Assembly (NCBI GenBank): GCA_023375785.1
Contig: SZWC01004689.1
Coordinates: forward strand, 34,237-98,236
From: Penium margaritaceum
Lineage: Eukaryota; Streptophyta; Zygnematophyceae; Desmidiales; Peniaceae
Length of the DNA stretch: 64,000 nucleotides
Direction: 5' to 3'
The notes below the pieces were generated by a model. The model was not told the DNA's origin. It did no database searches and saw only the letters and a list, made by a program, of their open reading frames with translations. The position numbers were made by a program, and so were the translations under genes. Positions 1 to 12,911 of the stretch are shown in pieces (position 1 is the first letter of the stretch; every line of letters begins with the position of its first letter).

Positions 1-1590
1 TAAACTTTGTGCATAAACCTTGTGCATAAACTTTGTGCATAAACTTTGTGCATAAACTTTGTGCATAAACTTTGTGCATAAACTTTGTGCATAAACATTG
101 TGCATAAACATTATGCATAAACTTTGTGCATAAACCTTGTGCATAAACTTTGTGCATACACTTTGTGCATAAACGTTGTGCATAAACGTCCTGCATAAAT
201 ATTGTGCATACACTTTGTGCATAAACGTTGTGCATAAACTTTGTGCATAAAGTTTGTGCATAAACTTTGTGCATAAACTTTGTGCATAAACGTTGTGCAT
301 AAACGTCCTGCATAAATATTGTGCAGAAACTTTGTGCATAAACTTTGTTCATAAAATTTGTGCATAAAATTTGTTCAGAACCTTTGTGCATAAACTTTGT
401 GCATAAAATTTCTGCAAAAACTTTGTGCAGAAACTTTGTGCATAAGCTTTATGCATAAACTTTGTGCATAAACTTTGTGCATAAACGTTGTGCATAAACT
501 TTATGCATAAACTTTGTGGAGAAACTTTGTGCATAAACTTTGTGCATAAACTTTGTGCATAAACTTTGTGCATAAACTTTGGGCATAAACTTTGTGCATA
601 CAATTTGTGCATAAACTTTGAACATAAACTTTGTGCATAAACATTGTGCACAAACTTTGTGCATAAATTTTGTGCATAAACTTTGTGCATAAACATTGTG
701 CAAAAAATTTGTGCATGAACTTTGTGCAGTAACTTTGTGCATAAACTTTGTGCATAAACTTTTGGCATAAATTTTGTGCATAAAATTTGTGCATAAACTT
801 TGTGCATAAACTTTGTGCAGAAACTTTGTGCAGAACCTTTGTGCATAAACCTTGTGCATAAACTTTGAGCATAAACTTTGTGCATTAAATTTTTGCATAA
901 ACTTTGTGCAGAAACTTTGTGCATAAACTATGTGCATAAACGTTGTGCATAAACGTTGTGCATAAGCTTTGTGCATAAACTTTATGCATAAACTTTGTGC
1001 AGCAACTTTGTGCAGAAACATTTTGCAGAAACTTTGTGCATGAATTTTGCGCATAAACTTCGTGCATTAACGTTGTGCATATACTTTGTGCATAAACATT
1101 GTGCAAAAACGTTGTGCATAAACTTTACACATAAAATTTGTGCAAAAACTTTGTGCAGAAACTTTGTGCATAAACTTTGCGCATAAACATTGTGCATAAA
1201 GTTTGTTCATAAACTTTGTGCATAAACTTTGTGCACAAACATTGTGCATAAACTTTGTGCATAAACTTTGTGCATACGCTTTGTGCATAAACTTTGTGCA
1301 TAAACTTTGTGCATAAAATTTGTGCATAAACGTTGTGAACAAAACTTTGTGCATAAACTTTGTGCACAATCTTTGTTTATAAACTTTGTGCATAAACATT
1401 GTGCATAAAATCTGTGCATAAACTTTGTGCATAAAATTTGTGCATTAACTTTGTGCATAAACGTTGTGCATAAACTTTGTGCATAAACTTTGTGCAGAAA
1501 CTTTGTGCATAAACTTTGTGCATAAACATTGTGTATAAACTTTGTGCATAAACTTTGTGCATAAAGTTTGTGCAGAAACATTGTGCATAG

Positions 1591-2060
1591 ACTTTGTGCA
1601 TAGACTTTGTGCATAAACTTTGTGCATAAACGTTTTGCATAAACTCTGTGCATAAACTTTGTGCATGAACTTTGTGCATAAACTTTGTGCATAGACTTTG
1701 TGCATAGACTTTGTGCATAAACTTTGTGCATAAACGTTTTGCATAAACTCTGTGCATAAACTTTGTGCATGAACTTTGTGCATAAACTTTGTGCATAAAC
1801 TTTGGGCATAAACTTTGTGCATAAACGTTGTGCACAAACGTCTTGCATAAACTTTCTTTAAAATCTTTGTGAATAAACGTTGTGCATAAACGTTATGCAT
1901 AAAATTTGTGCATAAACGTTGTGCATAAACTTTGTGCATAAACGTTGTGCACAAACGTCTTGCATAAACTTTCTTTAAAATCTTTGTGAATAAACGTTGT
2001 GCATAAACGTTATGCATAAAATTTGTGCATAAACGTTGTGCATAAACTTTGTGCATAAAC
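1591..2060. repeat. Local duplication of 9 repeat units (117 bp)
   Basis: A stretch containing the unusual units ACAAACGTCTTGC and TTTCTTTAAAATCTTTGTGAAT begins at 1834 and again at 1951, an offset of 117 bp or nine 13-bp units. A related copy with the same TTCTTTAAAATC marker lies at about 3472-3560. The neighbouring ATAGACTTTGTGCATAGAC pair at about 1590 and 1690 is duplicated too. This shows that blocks of units, not only single units, are copied. Confidence 0.8.
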
Positions 2061-3659
2061 TTTGTGCATAAACTTTGTGCAAAAACTTTGTTTATAAACT
2101 TTCTGCATAGACTTTGTGCATAAATTTTGTGCATAAAATTTGTGCATAAACTTTGTGCATAAACTTGGTTCAGGATCTTTGTGCATAAACTTTGTGCATA
2201 AACTTTGGGCATAAACTTTCTGCAGAAACTTTGTGCATAAAATTTATGCACAAACTTTGTGCATAACCTTTGTGCATAAACTTTGTGCACAAACTTTGTG
2301 CATAATCTTTGTGCACAAAATTTGTGCATAAACATTGTGCATAAACGTTGTGCACAAACTTTGCGTACAAACTTTGTGCATACACTTTGTGCATAAACAT
2401 TGTGCATAAACTTTGTGCATAAACTTTGTGCATAAACTTTGTGCATAAACTTTGTGCACAAACTTTGTGCACAAACTTTGTGCGTAAACTTTGTGCGTAA
2501 ACTTTGTGCATAAACATTGTGCATAAATATTTTGCATTAACTTTGTACATAAACTTTGTACATAAACGTTGTGCATACACTTTGTGCATAAACGTTGTGC
2601 ATAAACTTTGTGCATAAACTTTGTGCATAAAATTTGAGCATAAACTTTGTGCAGAAACTTTGTGCATAAACATTGTGCATAAACATTGTGCATAAACGTT
2701 GTGCAGAAACTTTGTTCATAAACTTTGTGCAGAAACTTTGTGCATAAATTTTGTGCATAACTTTGTGCATAAACGTTGTGCATAAACTTTGTGCATAAAC
2801 GTTGTGCATAAACATTGTGCACAAGCTTTGTGCATACGCTTTGTGCATAAACTTTGTGCATAAACTTTGTGCATTAACGTTGTGCAGAAATGTTGTGCAT
2901 AAACGTTGTGCATAAACTTTGTGCACAGATTTTGTGCATAAACGTTGTGCAGAAACTTTGTGCATAAACTTTGTGCATCAACTTTGTGCATAAACTTTGT
3001 GCATTAACTTTGTGCATAAACGTTGTGCGTAAACCTTGTGCAAAAACTTTGTGCATAAACTTTCTTCATAAACTTTGTGAAGAAACTTCGTGCATAAACT
3101 TCGTGCATAAACTTTATGCATAAACTTTGTGCATATACTTTGTGCAGAAACGTTGTGCATAAACTTCATGAATAAAGTTTGTGCATAAATGTTGTGCAGA
3201 AACTTTGTGCAAAAACATTGTGCATAAACTTTGTGCAGAAACGTTTTGCATAAGCTTTCTGCAGAAACTTTCTGCATAAACTTTGTGCATAAACTTTGTG
3301 CATAATGTTTGTGCAGAAACTTTGTGCATAGACTTTGTGCATAGACTTTGTGCATAAACTTTGTGCATAAACGTTTTGCATAAACTCTGTGCATAAACTT
3401 TGTGCATGAACTTTGTGCATAAACTTTGTGCATAAACTTTGGGCATAAACTTTGTGCATAAACGTTGTGCACACACGTTTTGCATAAACTTTCTTTAAAA
3501 TCTTTGTGAATAAACGTTGTGCATAAACGTTATGCATAAAATTTGTGCATAAACGTTGTGCATAATTTTTGTGCATAAACTTTGTGCAAAAACTTTGTTT
3601 ATAAACTTTCTGCATAGACTTTGTGCATAAAATTTGTGCATAAAATTTGTGCATAAACT

Positions 3660-4280
3660 TTGTGCATAAACTTTGTTCAGGATCTTTGTGCATAAACTTT
3701 GTGCATAAACTTTCTGCATAGACTTTGTGCATAAAATTTGTGCATAAAATTTGTGCATAAACTTTGTGCATAAACTTTGTTCAGGATCTTTGTGCATAAA
3801 CTTTGTGCATAAACTTTGGGCATACACTTTCTGCAGAAACTTTGTGCATAAACTTTGTGCATAAACTTTGTGCATAAAATTTGTGCATAAACTTTGTGCA
3901 TAATCGTTGTGCATAAACTTTGTTCATAAACTTTGTTCATAAAATTTGTGCATATACTTTATTCATAAACTTTTGNTGTGCATAAACTTTGTTCAGGATC
4001 TTTGTGCATAAACTTTGTGCATAAACTTTGTGCATAAACTTTCTGCAGAAACTTTGTGCATAAACTTTGTGCATAAACTTTGTGCATAAAATTTGTGCAT
4101 AAACTTTGTGCATAATCGTTGTGCATAAACTTTGTTCATAAACTTTGTGCATAAACTTTGTGCATAAACTTTGTGCATAAAATTTGTGCATAAACTTTGT
4201 GCATAATCGTTGTGCATAAACTTTGTTCATAAACTTTGTTCATAAAATTTGTGCATATACTTTATTCATAAACTTTTGTG
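3660..4280. repeat. Duplicated block of about 303 bp with a single ambiguous base
   Basis: The series of variant units ending ATATACTTTATTCATAAACTTTTG occurs at about 3898-3975 and again at 4203-4278, an offset of about 303 bp. A single N at 3976 sits exactly after the first copy, so the first junction may be an uncertain assembly join. The marker TTTGTTCAGGATC is found at about 2167, 3673, 3778 and 3989. Confidence 0.7.
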
Positions 4281-6971
4281 CATAAACTTTGTGCAAAAAC
4301 TTTGTGCATAAACGTTTTTTAGAAACTTCATGCAGAAACTTTGTGCAGAAACTTTGTGCATAAACTTTGTGCATAAACTTTGTGCATTAACTTTGTGCAT
4401 TGACTTTGTGCATAAACATTGTGCATAAACTTTGTGCATAAACTTTGTGCATAAACTTTGTGCATAAACTTTGTGCATAAACTTTGTGCATTAACTTTGT
4501 GCATTGACTTTGTGCATAAACATTGTGCATAAACTTTGTGCATAAACTTTGTGCATAAACTTTGTGCATAAACTTTGTGCATAAACTTTGTGCATAAACT
4601 TTGTGAAGAAACATTGTGCATAAACTTTGTGCATAAACTTTATGCATAAACATTGTGCATAGACTTTGTGCAGAAACTTTATGCATAAACTTTGTGCATA
4701 AACTGTGTGCATAAACTTTGTGCATAAACTTTGTGCACAAACTTTGTGCATAAACTTTGTGCATAAACTCTGTGAAGAAACTTTGTGCATAGACTTTGTG
4801 CATAAACGTTGTGCATAAACTTTGTGCATAAAGTTTGTGCATAAACTTTGTGCATAAACGTTGTACATAAACTTTGTGCATAAACTTTGTGCATAAACGT
4901 TGTGCATAAACTTTGTGCATAACCTTTGTGCATAAACTTTGTGCATAAGATTTGTGCATAAACTTTGTGCATAAACTTTGTATATAAACTTTGTGCATAA
5001 ACTTTGTGCATGATCTTTATGCAAAAGCTTTGTGCATAAACTTTGTGCATAAACTTTCTGTACAAACTTTGTGCATAAACTTTATGCACAAACGTTCTGC
5101 ATAAACTTTGTGCATATGCTTTGTTCATAAACTTTGTGCATAAACTTTGTGCACAAACTTTGTGCATAAACTTTGTGCATAAACTTTGTGCATACACTTT
5201 TTGCATAAACTTTGTGCATAGACTTTGTGCATAAACTTTGTTCATAAACTTTGTGCATAAACTTTGTGCATAAATGTTGTGCATAAACGTTGTGAATAAA
5301 CTCTGTTCAGAAACTTTGTGCATAAACTTTGTGCATAGACTTTGTGCATAAACTTTATGCATAAACTTTGTGCATAAACTTTGTGCAGAAACTCTGTACA
5401 CAAAATTTGTGCACAAATTTTGTGCATAAAGTTTGTGCATAAACTTTGTGCATAAACTTTGTGCATAAATTTTGTGCATAAACTTTATGCACAAACTTTG
5501 TGCATAACCTTTGTGCATAAACTTTGTGCACAAACTTTGTGCATAATGTTTGTGCACAAAATTTGTGCATAAACATTGTGCATAAACGTTGTGCACAAAC
5601 TTTGGGTACAAACTTTGTGCATACACTTTGTGCATAAACATTGTGCATAAACTTTGTGCATAAACTTTGTGCATAAACTTTGTGCATAAACCTTGTGCAC
5701 AAACTTTGTGCACAAACTTTGTGCGTAAACTTTTGTGCGTAAACTTTGTGCATAAACATTGTGCATAAATATTTTGCATTAACCTTGTACATAAACTTTG
5801 TACATAAACGTTGTGCATAAACTTTGTGCATAAATGTTGTGCATAAACTTTGTGCATTAACTTTGTGCATAAACTTTGTGTATAAACTTTGTGAATAAAC
5901 TTTGTTCAAAAACTTTGTGCATAAACTTTGTGCATAATCTTTGTGCATAATCTTTGTGCATAAAATTTGTGCATAAACTTTGTGGATACACTTTGTGCAT
6001 AAACGTTGTGCATAAACGTTGTGCATAAACGTTGTGCATAAACTTTGTGCATAAACTTTGTGCATAAACTTTGTGCATAAACTTTGTGCATAAATATTGT
6101 GCATAAACGTTGTGAATAAAGTTTGTTCAGAAACTTTGTGTATAAACTTTGTGCATAGACTTTGTGCATAAACTTTGTGCATAAACTTTGTGCACAAGCT
6201 TTGTGCATAAACTTTGTGCATAAACTTTGTGCACAAACTTTGTGCATAAACTTTGTGCATTAACTTTGTGCATAAACTTTGTGCATAAACTTTGTGCATA
6301 AACTTTGTGCACAAACTTTGTGCATAAACTTTGTGCATAAACTTTCTGCACAAACGTTGCGCATAAACTTTGTGCGCAAACTTTGTGCAGAAACTTTGTG
6401 CATAAACAATCTGCATAAACGTTGTGCATAAACTTTGTGTACAAACTTTGTGCATAAACTTTGTGCATAAACTTTGTGCATAAACTTTGTGCACAAACTT
6501 TGTGCATAAACTTTGTGCATAAACTTTGTGCACAAACTTTGTGCATAAACTTTGTGCGTAAACTTTGTGAATAAACGTTGTGCATAAACATTGTGCATAA
6601 ATGTTTTGCATAAACTTTGTGCATAACCGTTTTGCATAAACGTTGTGCATAAACTTTGAGCATTAACATTGTGCATAATCATTGTGCATAAACTTTGTGC
6701 ATAAACTTTGTTTATAAACGTTGTGAATGAACTTTGTTCAGAAACTTTGTGCATAAACTTTGTGCGTTAACGTTGTGCATAAATTTTGTGCATAAAATTT
6801 GTGCATAAACTTTGTGCATAAACTTCATGCAGAAACTTTGTGCATAAATGTTGTGCATAAACGTTGTGCATAAACTTTGTGCATACACTTTGTGCATAAA
6901 ATTTGTGCATAACCTTTGTTCATGAACTTCGTGCATGAACTTTGTGCATAAACTTTGTGCAAAAACGTTGT

Positions 6972-9900
6972 GAATTATTGTCCTGCATAAATGTTCTGCA
7001 TAAACTTTGTGCATAAACTTTGTGCACAAACGTTGTGCGTAAACTTTGTGCACAAACGTTTTGCATAAACTTTGTGCACAAACTTTGTGCGTAAACTTTG
7101 TGCAGAATCTTTGTGCATGAACGTTGTGCATAAACTTTGTGCATTAACTTTGTGCAGAATCTTTGTGCATAAACGTTGTGCATAAACGTTGTGCATAAAC
7201 TTTGTGCATTAACTTTGTGCATAAACTTTGTGTATAAACTTTGTGAATAAACTTTGTTCAGAAACTTTGTGCATAAACTTTGTGCATAATCTTTGTGCAT
7301 AAAATTTGTGCATAAACTTTGTGCATACACTTTGTGCATAAACGTTGTGCATAAACTTTGTGCATAAACATTGTGCATAAACTTTGTGTATAAACGTTGT
7401 GCATAAACTTTGTGCATAAATATTGTGCATAAACGTTGTGAAAAAACTTTGTTCAGAAACTTTGTGAATAAACATTGTGCATAGACTTTGTGCATAAACT
7501 TTGTGCACAATCTTTGTGCATAAACTTTGTGCATAAACGTTGTGCACAAACTTTGTGCATAAACTTTGTGCATTAACTTTGTGCATAAACTTTGTGCATA
7601 AATTTTGTGCATAAAATTTGTGCACAAACTTTGTGCATAAACTTTGTGCATAAACGTTGTGCACAAACGTTGTGCATAAACTTTGTGCACAAACTTTGTG
7701 CAGAAACTTTGTGCATAAACAATCTGCATAAACGTTGTGCATAAACTTTGTGTATAAGCTTTGTGCATACACTTTGTGCATAAACATTGTGCATTAACTT
7801 TGTGCATACACTTTGTGCATAAACTTTGTGCATAAACTTTGTGCACAAACTTTGTGCATAAACTTTGTGCGTAAGCTTTGTGCATAAAAGTTGTGCATAA
7901 ACATTGTGCATAAATGTTTTGCATAAACTTTGTGCATAATCGTTTTGCATAAACGTTGTGCATAAACTTTGAGCATAAACGTTGTGCATAAACTTTGTGC
8001 ATAAACTTTGTGCATAAACTTTGTTTATAAACGTTGTGAATGAACTTTGTTCAGAAACTTTGTGCATAAACGTTGTGCGTAAACGTTGTGCATAAACTTA
8101 GTGCATAAAATTGGTGCATAAACTTTGTGCATAAACTTTGTGCATACACTTTGTGCATACACTTTGTGCATAACCTTTGTGCATGAATTTTGTGCATGAA
8201 CTTTGTGCATAAACTTTGTCCATAAACGTTTTGAATTATCATCGTGCATGAACTTTGTCCATAAACTTTATGCACAAACTTTGTGCGTAAACTTTGTGCA
8301 CAAACATTTTGCATAAACTTTGTGCACAAACTTTGTGCGTAAACGTTGTGCATAAACTTTGTGCATAAACTTTGTGCGTAAACGTTGTGCAGAATCTTTG
8401 TGCATAAACGTTGTGCACAAACTTTGTGCAGAAACTTTGTGCACAAAAGTTGTGCATAAACTTTGTGCATAAACTTTGTGCATAACCTTTGTGCTGAATC
8501 TTTGTGCAGATACTTTGTTCATAAACTTTGTGCAGAGATTTTGTGCATAAACTTTGTGCATAAACTTTGTGCATAAACTGTGCATAAACTTTGTACATAA
8601 ACTTTGTGCATACACTTTGTGCATAAACTTTGTGCATAAATATTGTGCAAAAACGTTGTGAATAAACTTTGTTCAGAAACTTTGTGCATAAACTTTCTGA
8701 ATAGACTTTGTGCATAAACTTTGTGCATAAACTTTGTGCATAAACTTTGTGCATAAACTTTGTGCATAACCTTTGTGCACAAACTTTGTGCATCAACTTT
8801 GTGCATTAACTTTGTGCATAAACTTTGTGCATAAATGTTGTGCATGAAATTTGTGCACAAACTTTGTGCATAAACATTGTGCATACTTTGTGCACAAACT
8901 TTGTGCATAAACGTTGTGCACAAACTTTGTGTAGAAACTTTGTGCATAAACATTATGCATAAACTTTGTGCGTAAACTTTGTGCATAAACATTGTGCATA
9001 AACTTTGTGCACAAACTTTGTGCATAAACTTTGTGCGTAAACTTTGTGCATAAACGTTGTGCATAAACATTGTGCATAAAAGTTTTGTATAAACTTTGTG
9101 CATAAACGTTTTGAATAAACGTTGTGCATAAACTTTGAGCATAAACGGTGTGCATAAACTTTGTGCATATACTTGTGTATGAATGTTGTGAATAAACTTT
9201 GTTCACAAACTTTGTGCATAAACTTTGTACATAAAGTTTGTGCATAAACTTTGTGCATAAATATTGTGCAGAAACTTTGTGCATAAACTTTGTGCAGAAA
9301 CTTTGTGCATAAATGTTTTGCATAAACTTTGTGCATAAGCTTTGTGCATAAACTTTGTGCATAAATGTTGTGAATTATCATCGTGCATAAACTTTGTGCA
9401 TAAACTTTGTGCATAAACTGTGTGCACAAACTTTGTGCGTAAACTTTGTGCAGAATCTTTGTGCATAAACGTTGTGCATAAACTTTGTGTGTGAACTTTG
9501 TGCAGAATCTTTGTGCATAAACATTGTGCAGAAACTTTGTACAGAAACTTTGTTCACAAAATTTGGGCATAAACCTTGTGCATAAACATTGTGCATAAAC
9601 TTTTTGCAGAATCTTTGTGCAAAAACTTTGTTCATAAACTTTGTGCAGAAACTTTGTGCATAAACTTTGTGCATAAACTGTGCATAAACTTTGTGTTTAA
9701 ACTTTGTGCATAATCTTTGTGCATTAAAGTTGTGCATAAACTTTGTGCATAAACTTTGTGCATAAACTTTGTACATAAACTTTGGGCATAGCCTTTGTGC
9801 ATGAACTTCGTGCATGATATTTGTGCATAAACTTTGTGCATAAACGCTGTTAATTTTTGTCGTGCATAAACTTTGTGCATAAACTTTGTGCAGAAACTTT

Positions 9901-11320
9901 GTGCACAAACTTTGTGCGTAAACTTTGTGCAGAATATTTGTGCATAAACGTTGTGCATAAACTTTGTGCGTAAACTTTGTGCAGAATCTTTGTGCGTAAA
10001 CGTTGTGTAGAAACTTTGTACCGAAACTTTGTGCACATAATCTGTCCATATAATTTGTGCATAAACTTTGTGCATAAACTTTGTGCAGAATCGTTGTGCA
10101 GAAACTTTGTTCATAAACTTTGTGCAGAAACTTTATGCATAAACGTTTGCATAAACTTTGTGCATAAACGGTGCATAAACTTTGTGCATAAACTTTGTGC
10201 ATAAACTTTGTGCAGTAAAGTTGTAGAGAAACTTTGTGCATAAACTTTGTGCATAAACTTTGTGAAGAAACTTCGTGCATAAACTTTGTGCATAAACTTT
10301 GTGCATAAACATTGTGCATAGACTTCGTTCAGAAACTTTGTGCATAAACTTTGTGCATAAACTTTGTGCAGAAACTTTGTGCATAAACTTTGTGCAGAAA
10401 CTTTGTGCATAGACTTTGTACATAAACATTGTGCATAAACTTTGTGCATGAACTTTGTGCATAAATTTGTGCATAAAATTTGTGCATAATATTTGTGCAA
10501 ACGCTTTGTGCATAAACTTTGTGCATAAACGTTCTACACAAACTTTGTGCATAATCGTTGTGCACAAATTTTATGCATAAACTTTGTGTATAAACTTTGT
10601 GCATAAACTTTGTGCATGACCTTTGTGCATAAACTTTGTGCACAAACTTTGTGCATAACCTTTATGCATAAACTTTGCGCACAAACTTTGTGCATATACT
10701 TTATGCATAAACTTTGTGCATAAACGTTGTGCATAAACCTTGTGCATAAACTTTGTGCATAAACGTTGTGAATATACTTTGTTCAGAAACTTTGGGCATA
10801 AACGTTGCGCACAAACTTTGTGCATACACTTTGTGCATAAACATTGTGCATAAACTTTGTGCATAATCATTGTGCATAAACTTTGTGCATAAACTTTGTG
10901 CACAAACTTTGTGCATAAACTTTGTGCGTAAACTTTGTGGATAAACATTGTGCATAAACGTTGTGCATAAACGTTGTGCATAAACGTTGTGCATAAACTT
11001 TGTTCATAAATGTTGTGCATAAACTTTGTGCATAAATCTTGTGCATAAACTTTGTTCATAAATGTTGTGAATTCACTTTGTTCATAAACTTTGTGCATAA
11101 ACTTTGTGCATAAACTTTGTGCATAAACTATGTGCATAAACTTTGTGCATAAAGTTTGTGCAGAAACTTTGTGCATAAATGTTGTGCATAAACTTTGTGC
11201 ATAGACTTTGTCCATAAACTTTGTGCATAAACTTTGTGCATAACCTTTGTACATGAACTTCGTGCATGAACTTTGTGCATAAACTTTGTGCATAAACATT
11301 GTGAATTATAGTCGTACATA
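6972..11320. repeat. Recurrent GAATTAT variant unit marking long-range blocks
   Basis: A distinctive unit in which the usual core is replaced by GAATTATNRTCGTGCAT occurs at about 6972, 8233, 9372 and 11303, with a decayed form (TAATTTTTGTCGTGC) at 9850. Spacings are 1261, 1139, 478 and 1453 bp. The flanking variants, such as TCATGAACTTCGTGCATGAAC just upstream, recur with it. This indicates old kilobase-scale duplications within the minisatellite. Confidence 0.65.
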
Positions 11321-11866
11321 AACTTTGTGCATAAACTTTGTGCACAAACTTTGTGCGTAAACTTTGTGCACAAACGTTTTGCATAAACTTTGTGCACAAA
11401 CTTTGTGCGTAAACTTTGCGCAGAATCGTTGTGTATAAACGTTGTGCGTAAACTTTATGCATAAACTTTGTGCAGAATCTTTGTGCATAAACGTTGTGCA
11501 GAACCTTTGTGCACAAAATTTATGCATAAACTTTGTGCATAAACTTTGTGCATAAACTTTGTGCAGAACCTTTGTGCAGAAACTTTGTTCATAAACTTTG
11601 TGCAGAAACTTTGTGCATAAACTTTGTGCATAAACTTTGTGCATAAACTGTGCATAAACTTTGTGCATAAACTTTGTGCATAAACTTTGTGCATAAACTT
11701 TGTGCATAAACTTTGTACATAAATATTGTACATAAACGTTGTGAATAAACTTTGTTCAAAAACTTTGTGCATAAACTTTGTGAATAGACTTTGTACATAA
11801 ACTTTGTGCATAAACTTTGTGCATAAACTTTGTGCACAAACGTTGTGCATAAACTTTGTGCACAAA

Positions 11867-12911
11867 CTTTGTGCATAAACTTTGTGCGTAAACTTTGTGC
11901 ATAAACTTTGTCCAGAAACTTTGTGCATAAACATTGTGCATAAACTTTGTGTAGAAACTTTGTGCATAAACTTTGTGCGTAAACTTTGTGCATAAACTTT
12001 GTCCAGAAACTTTGTGCATAAACATTGTGCATAAACTTTGTGTAGAAACTTTGTGCATAAACTTTGTGCGTAAACTTTGTGCATAAACTTTGTCCAGAAA
12101 CTTTGTGCATAAACATTGTGCATAAACTTTGTGTAGAAACTTTGTGCATAAACTTTGTGCGTAAACTTTGTGCATAAACTTTGTCCAGAAACTTTGTGCA
12201 TAAACATTGTGCATAAACTTTGTGTAGAAACTTTGTGCATAAACTTTGTGCGTAAACTTTGTGCATAAACTTTGTCCAGAAACTTTGTGCATAAACATTG
12301 TGCATAAACTTTGTGTAGAAACTTTGTGCATAAACTTTGTGCGTAAACTTTGTGCATAAACTTTGTCCAGAAACTTTGTGCATAAACATTGTGCATAAAC
12401 TTTGTGTAGAAACTTTGTGCATAAACTTTGTGCGTAAACTTTGTGCATAAACTTTGTCCAGAAACTTTGTGCATAAACATTGTGCATAAACTTTGTGTAG
12501 AAACTTTGTGCATAAACTTTGTGCGTAAACTTTGTGCATAAACTTTGTCCAGAAACTTTGTGCATAAACATTGTGCATAAACTTTGTGTAGAAACTTTGT
12601 GCATAAACTTTGTGCGTAAACTTTGTGCATAAACTTTGTCCAGAAACTTTGTGCATAAACATTGTGCATAAACTTTGTGTAGAAACTTTGTGCATAAACT
12701 TTGTGCGTAAACTTTGTGCATAAACTTTGTCCAGAAACTTTGTGCATAAACATTGTGCATAAACTTTGTGTAGAAACTTTGTGCATAAACTTTGTGCGTA
12801 AACTTTGTGCATAAACTTTGTCCAGAAACTTTGTGCATAAACATTGTGCATAAACTTTGTGTAGAAACTTTGTGCATAAACTTTGTGCGTAAACTTTGTG
12901 CATAAACTTTG
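11867..12911. repeat. 91-bp higher-order repeat, about 11.5 copies
   Basis: Seven consecutive 13-bp units form a 91-bp unit repeated with essentially no divergence. The diagnostic variant TTTGTCCAG starts its TCCAG at 11911, 12002, 12093, 12184, 12275, 12366, 12457, 12548, 12639, 12730 and 12821, exactly 91 bp apart each time. The other members are AACTTTGTGCGT, AACATTGTGCAT and AACTTTGTGTAG. At 12912 the series stops where TCC is expected and ACA is found. The homogeneity contrasts with the diverged units on both sides and implies a recent amplification, or an assembler artefact of the same form. Confidence 0.93.

Noticed and set aside
11867-12911. CRISPR-like regular spacing
   Set aside because: The 91-bp period is made of seven related 13-bp units with no unique spacers and no cas genes.
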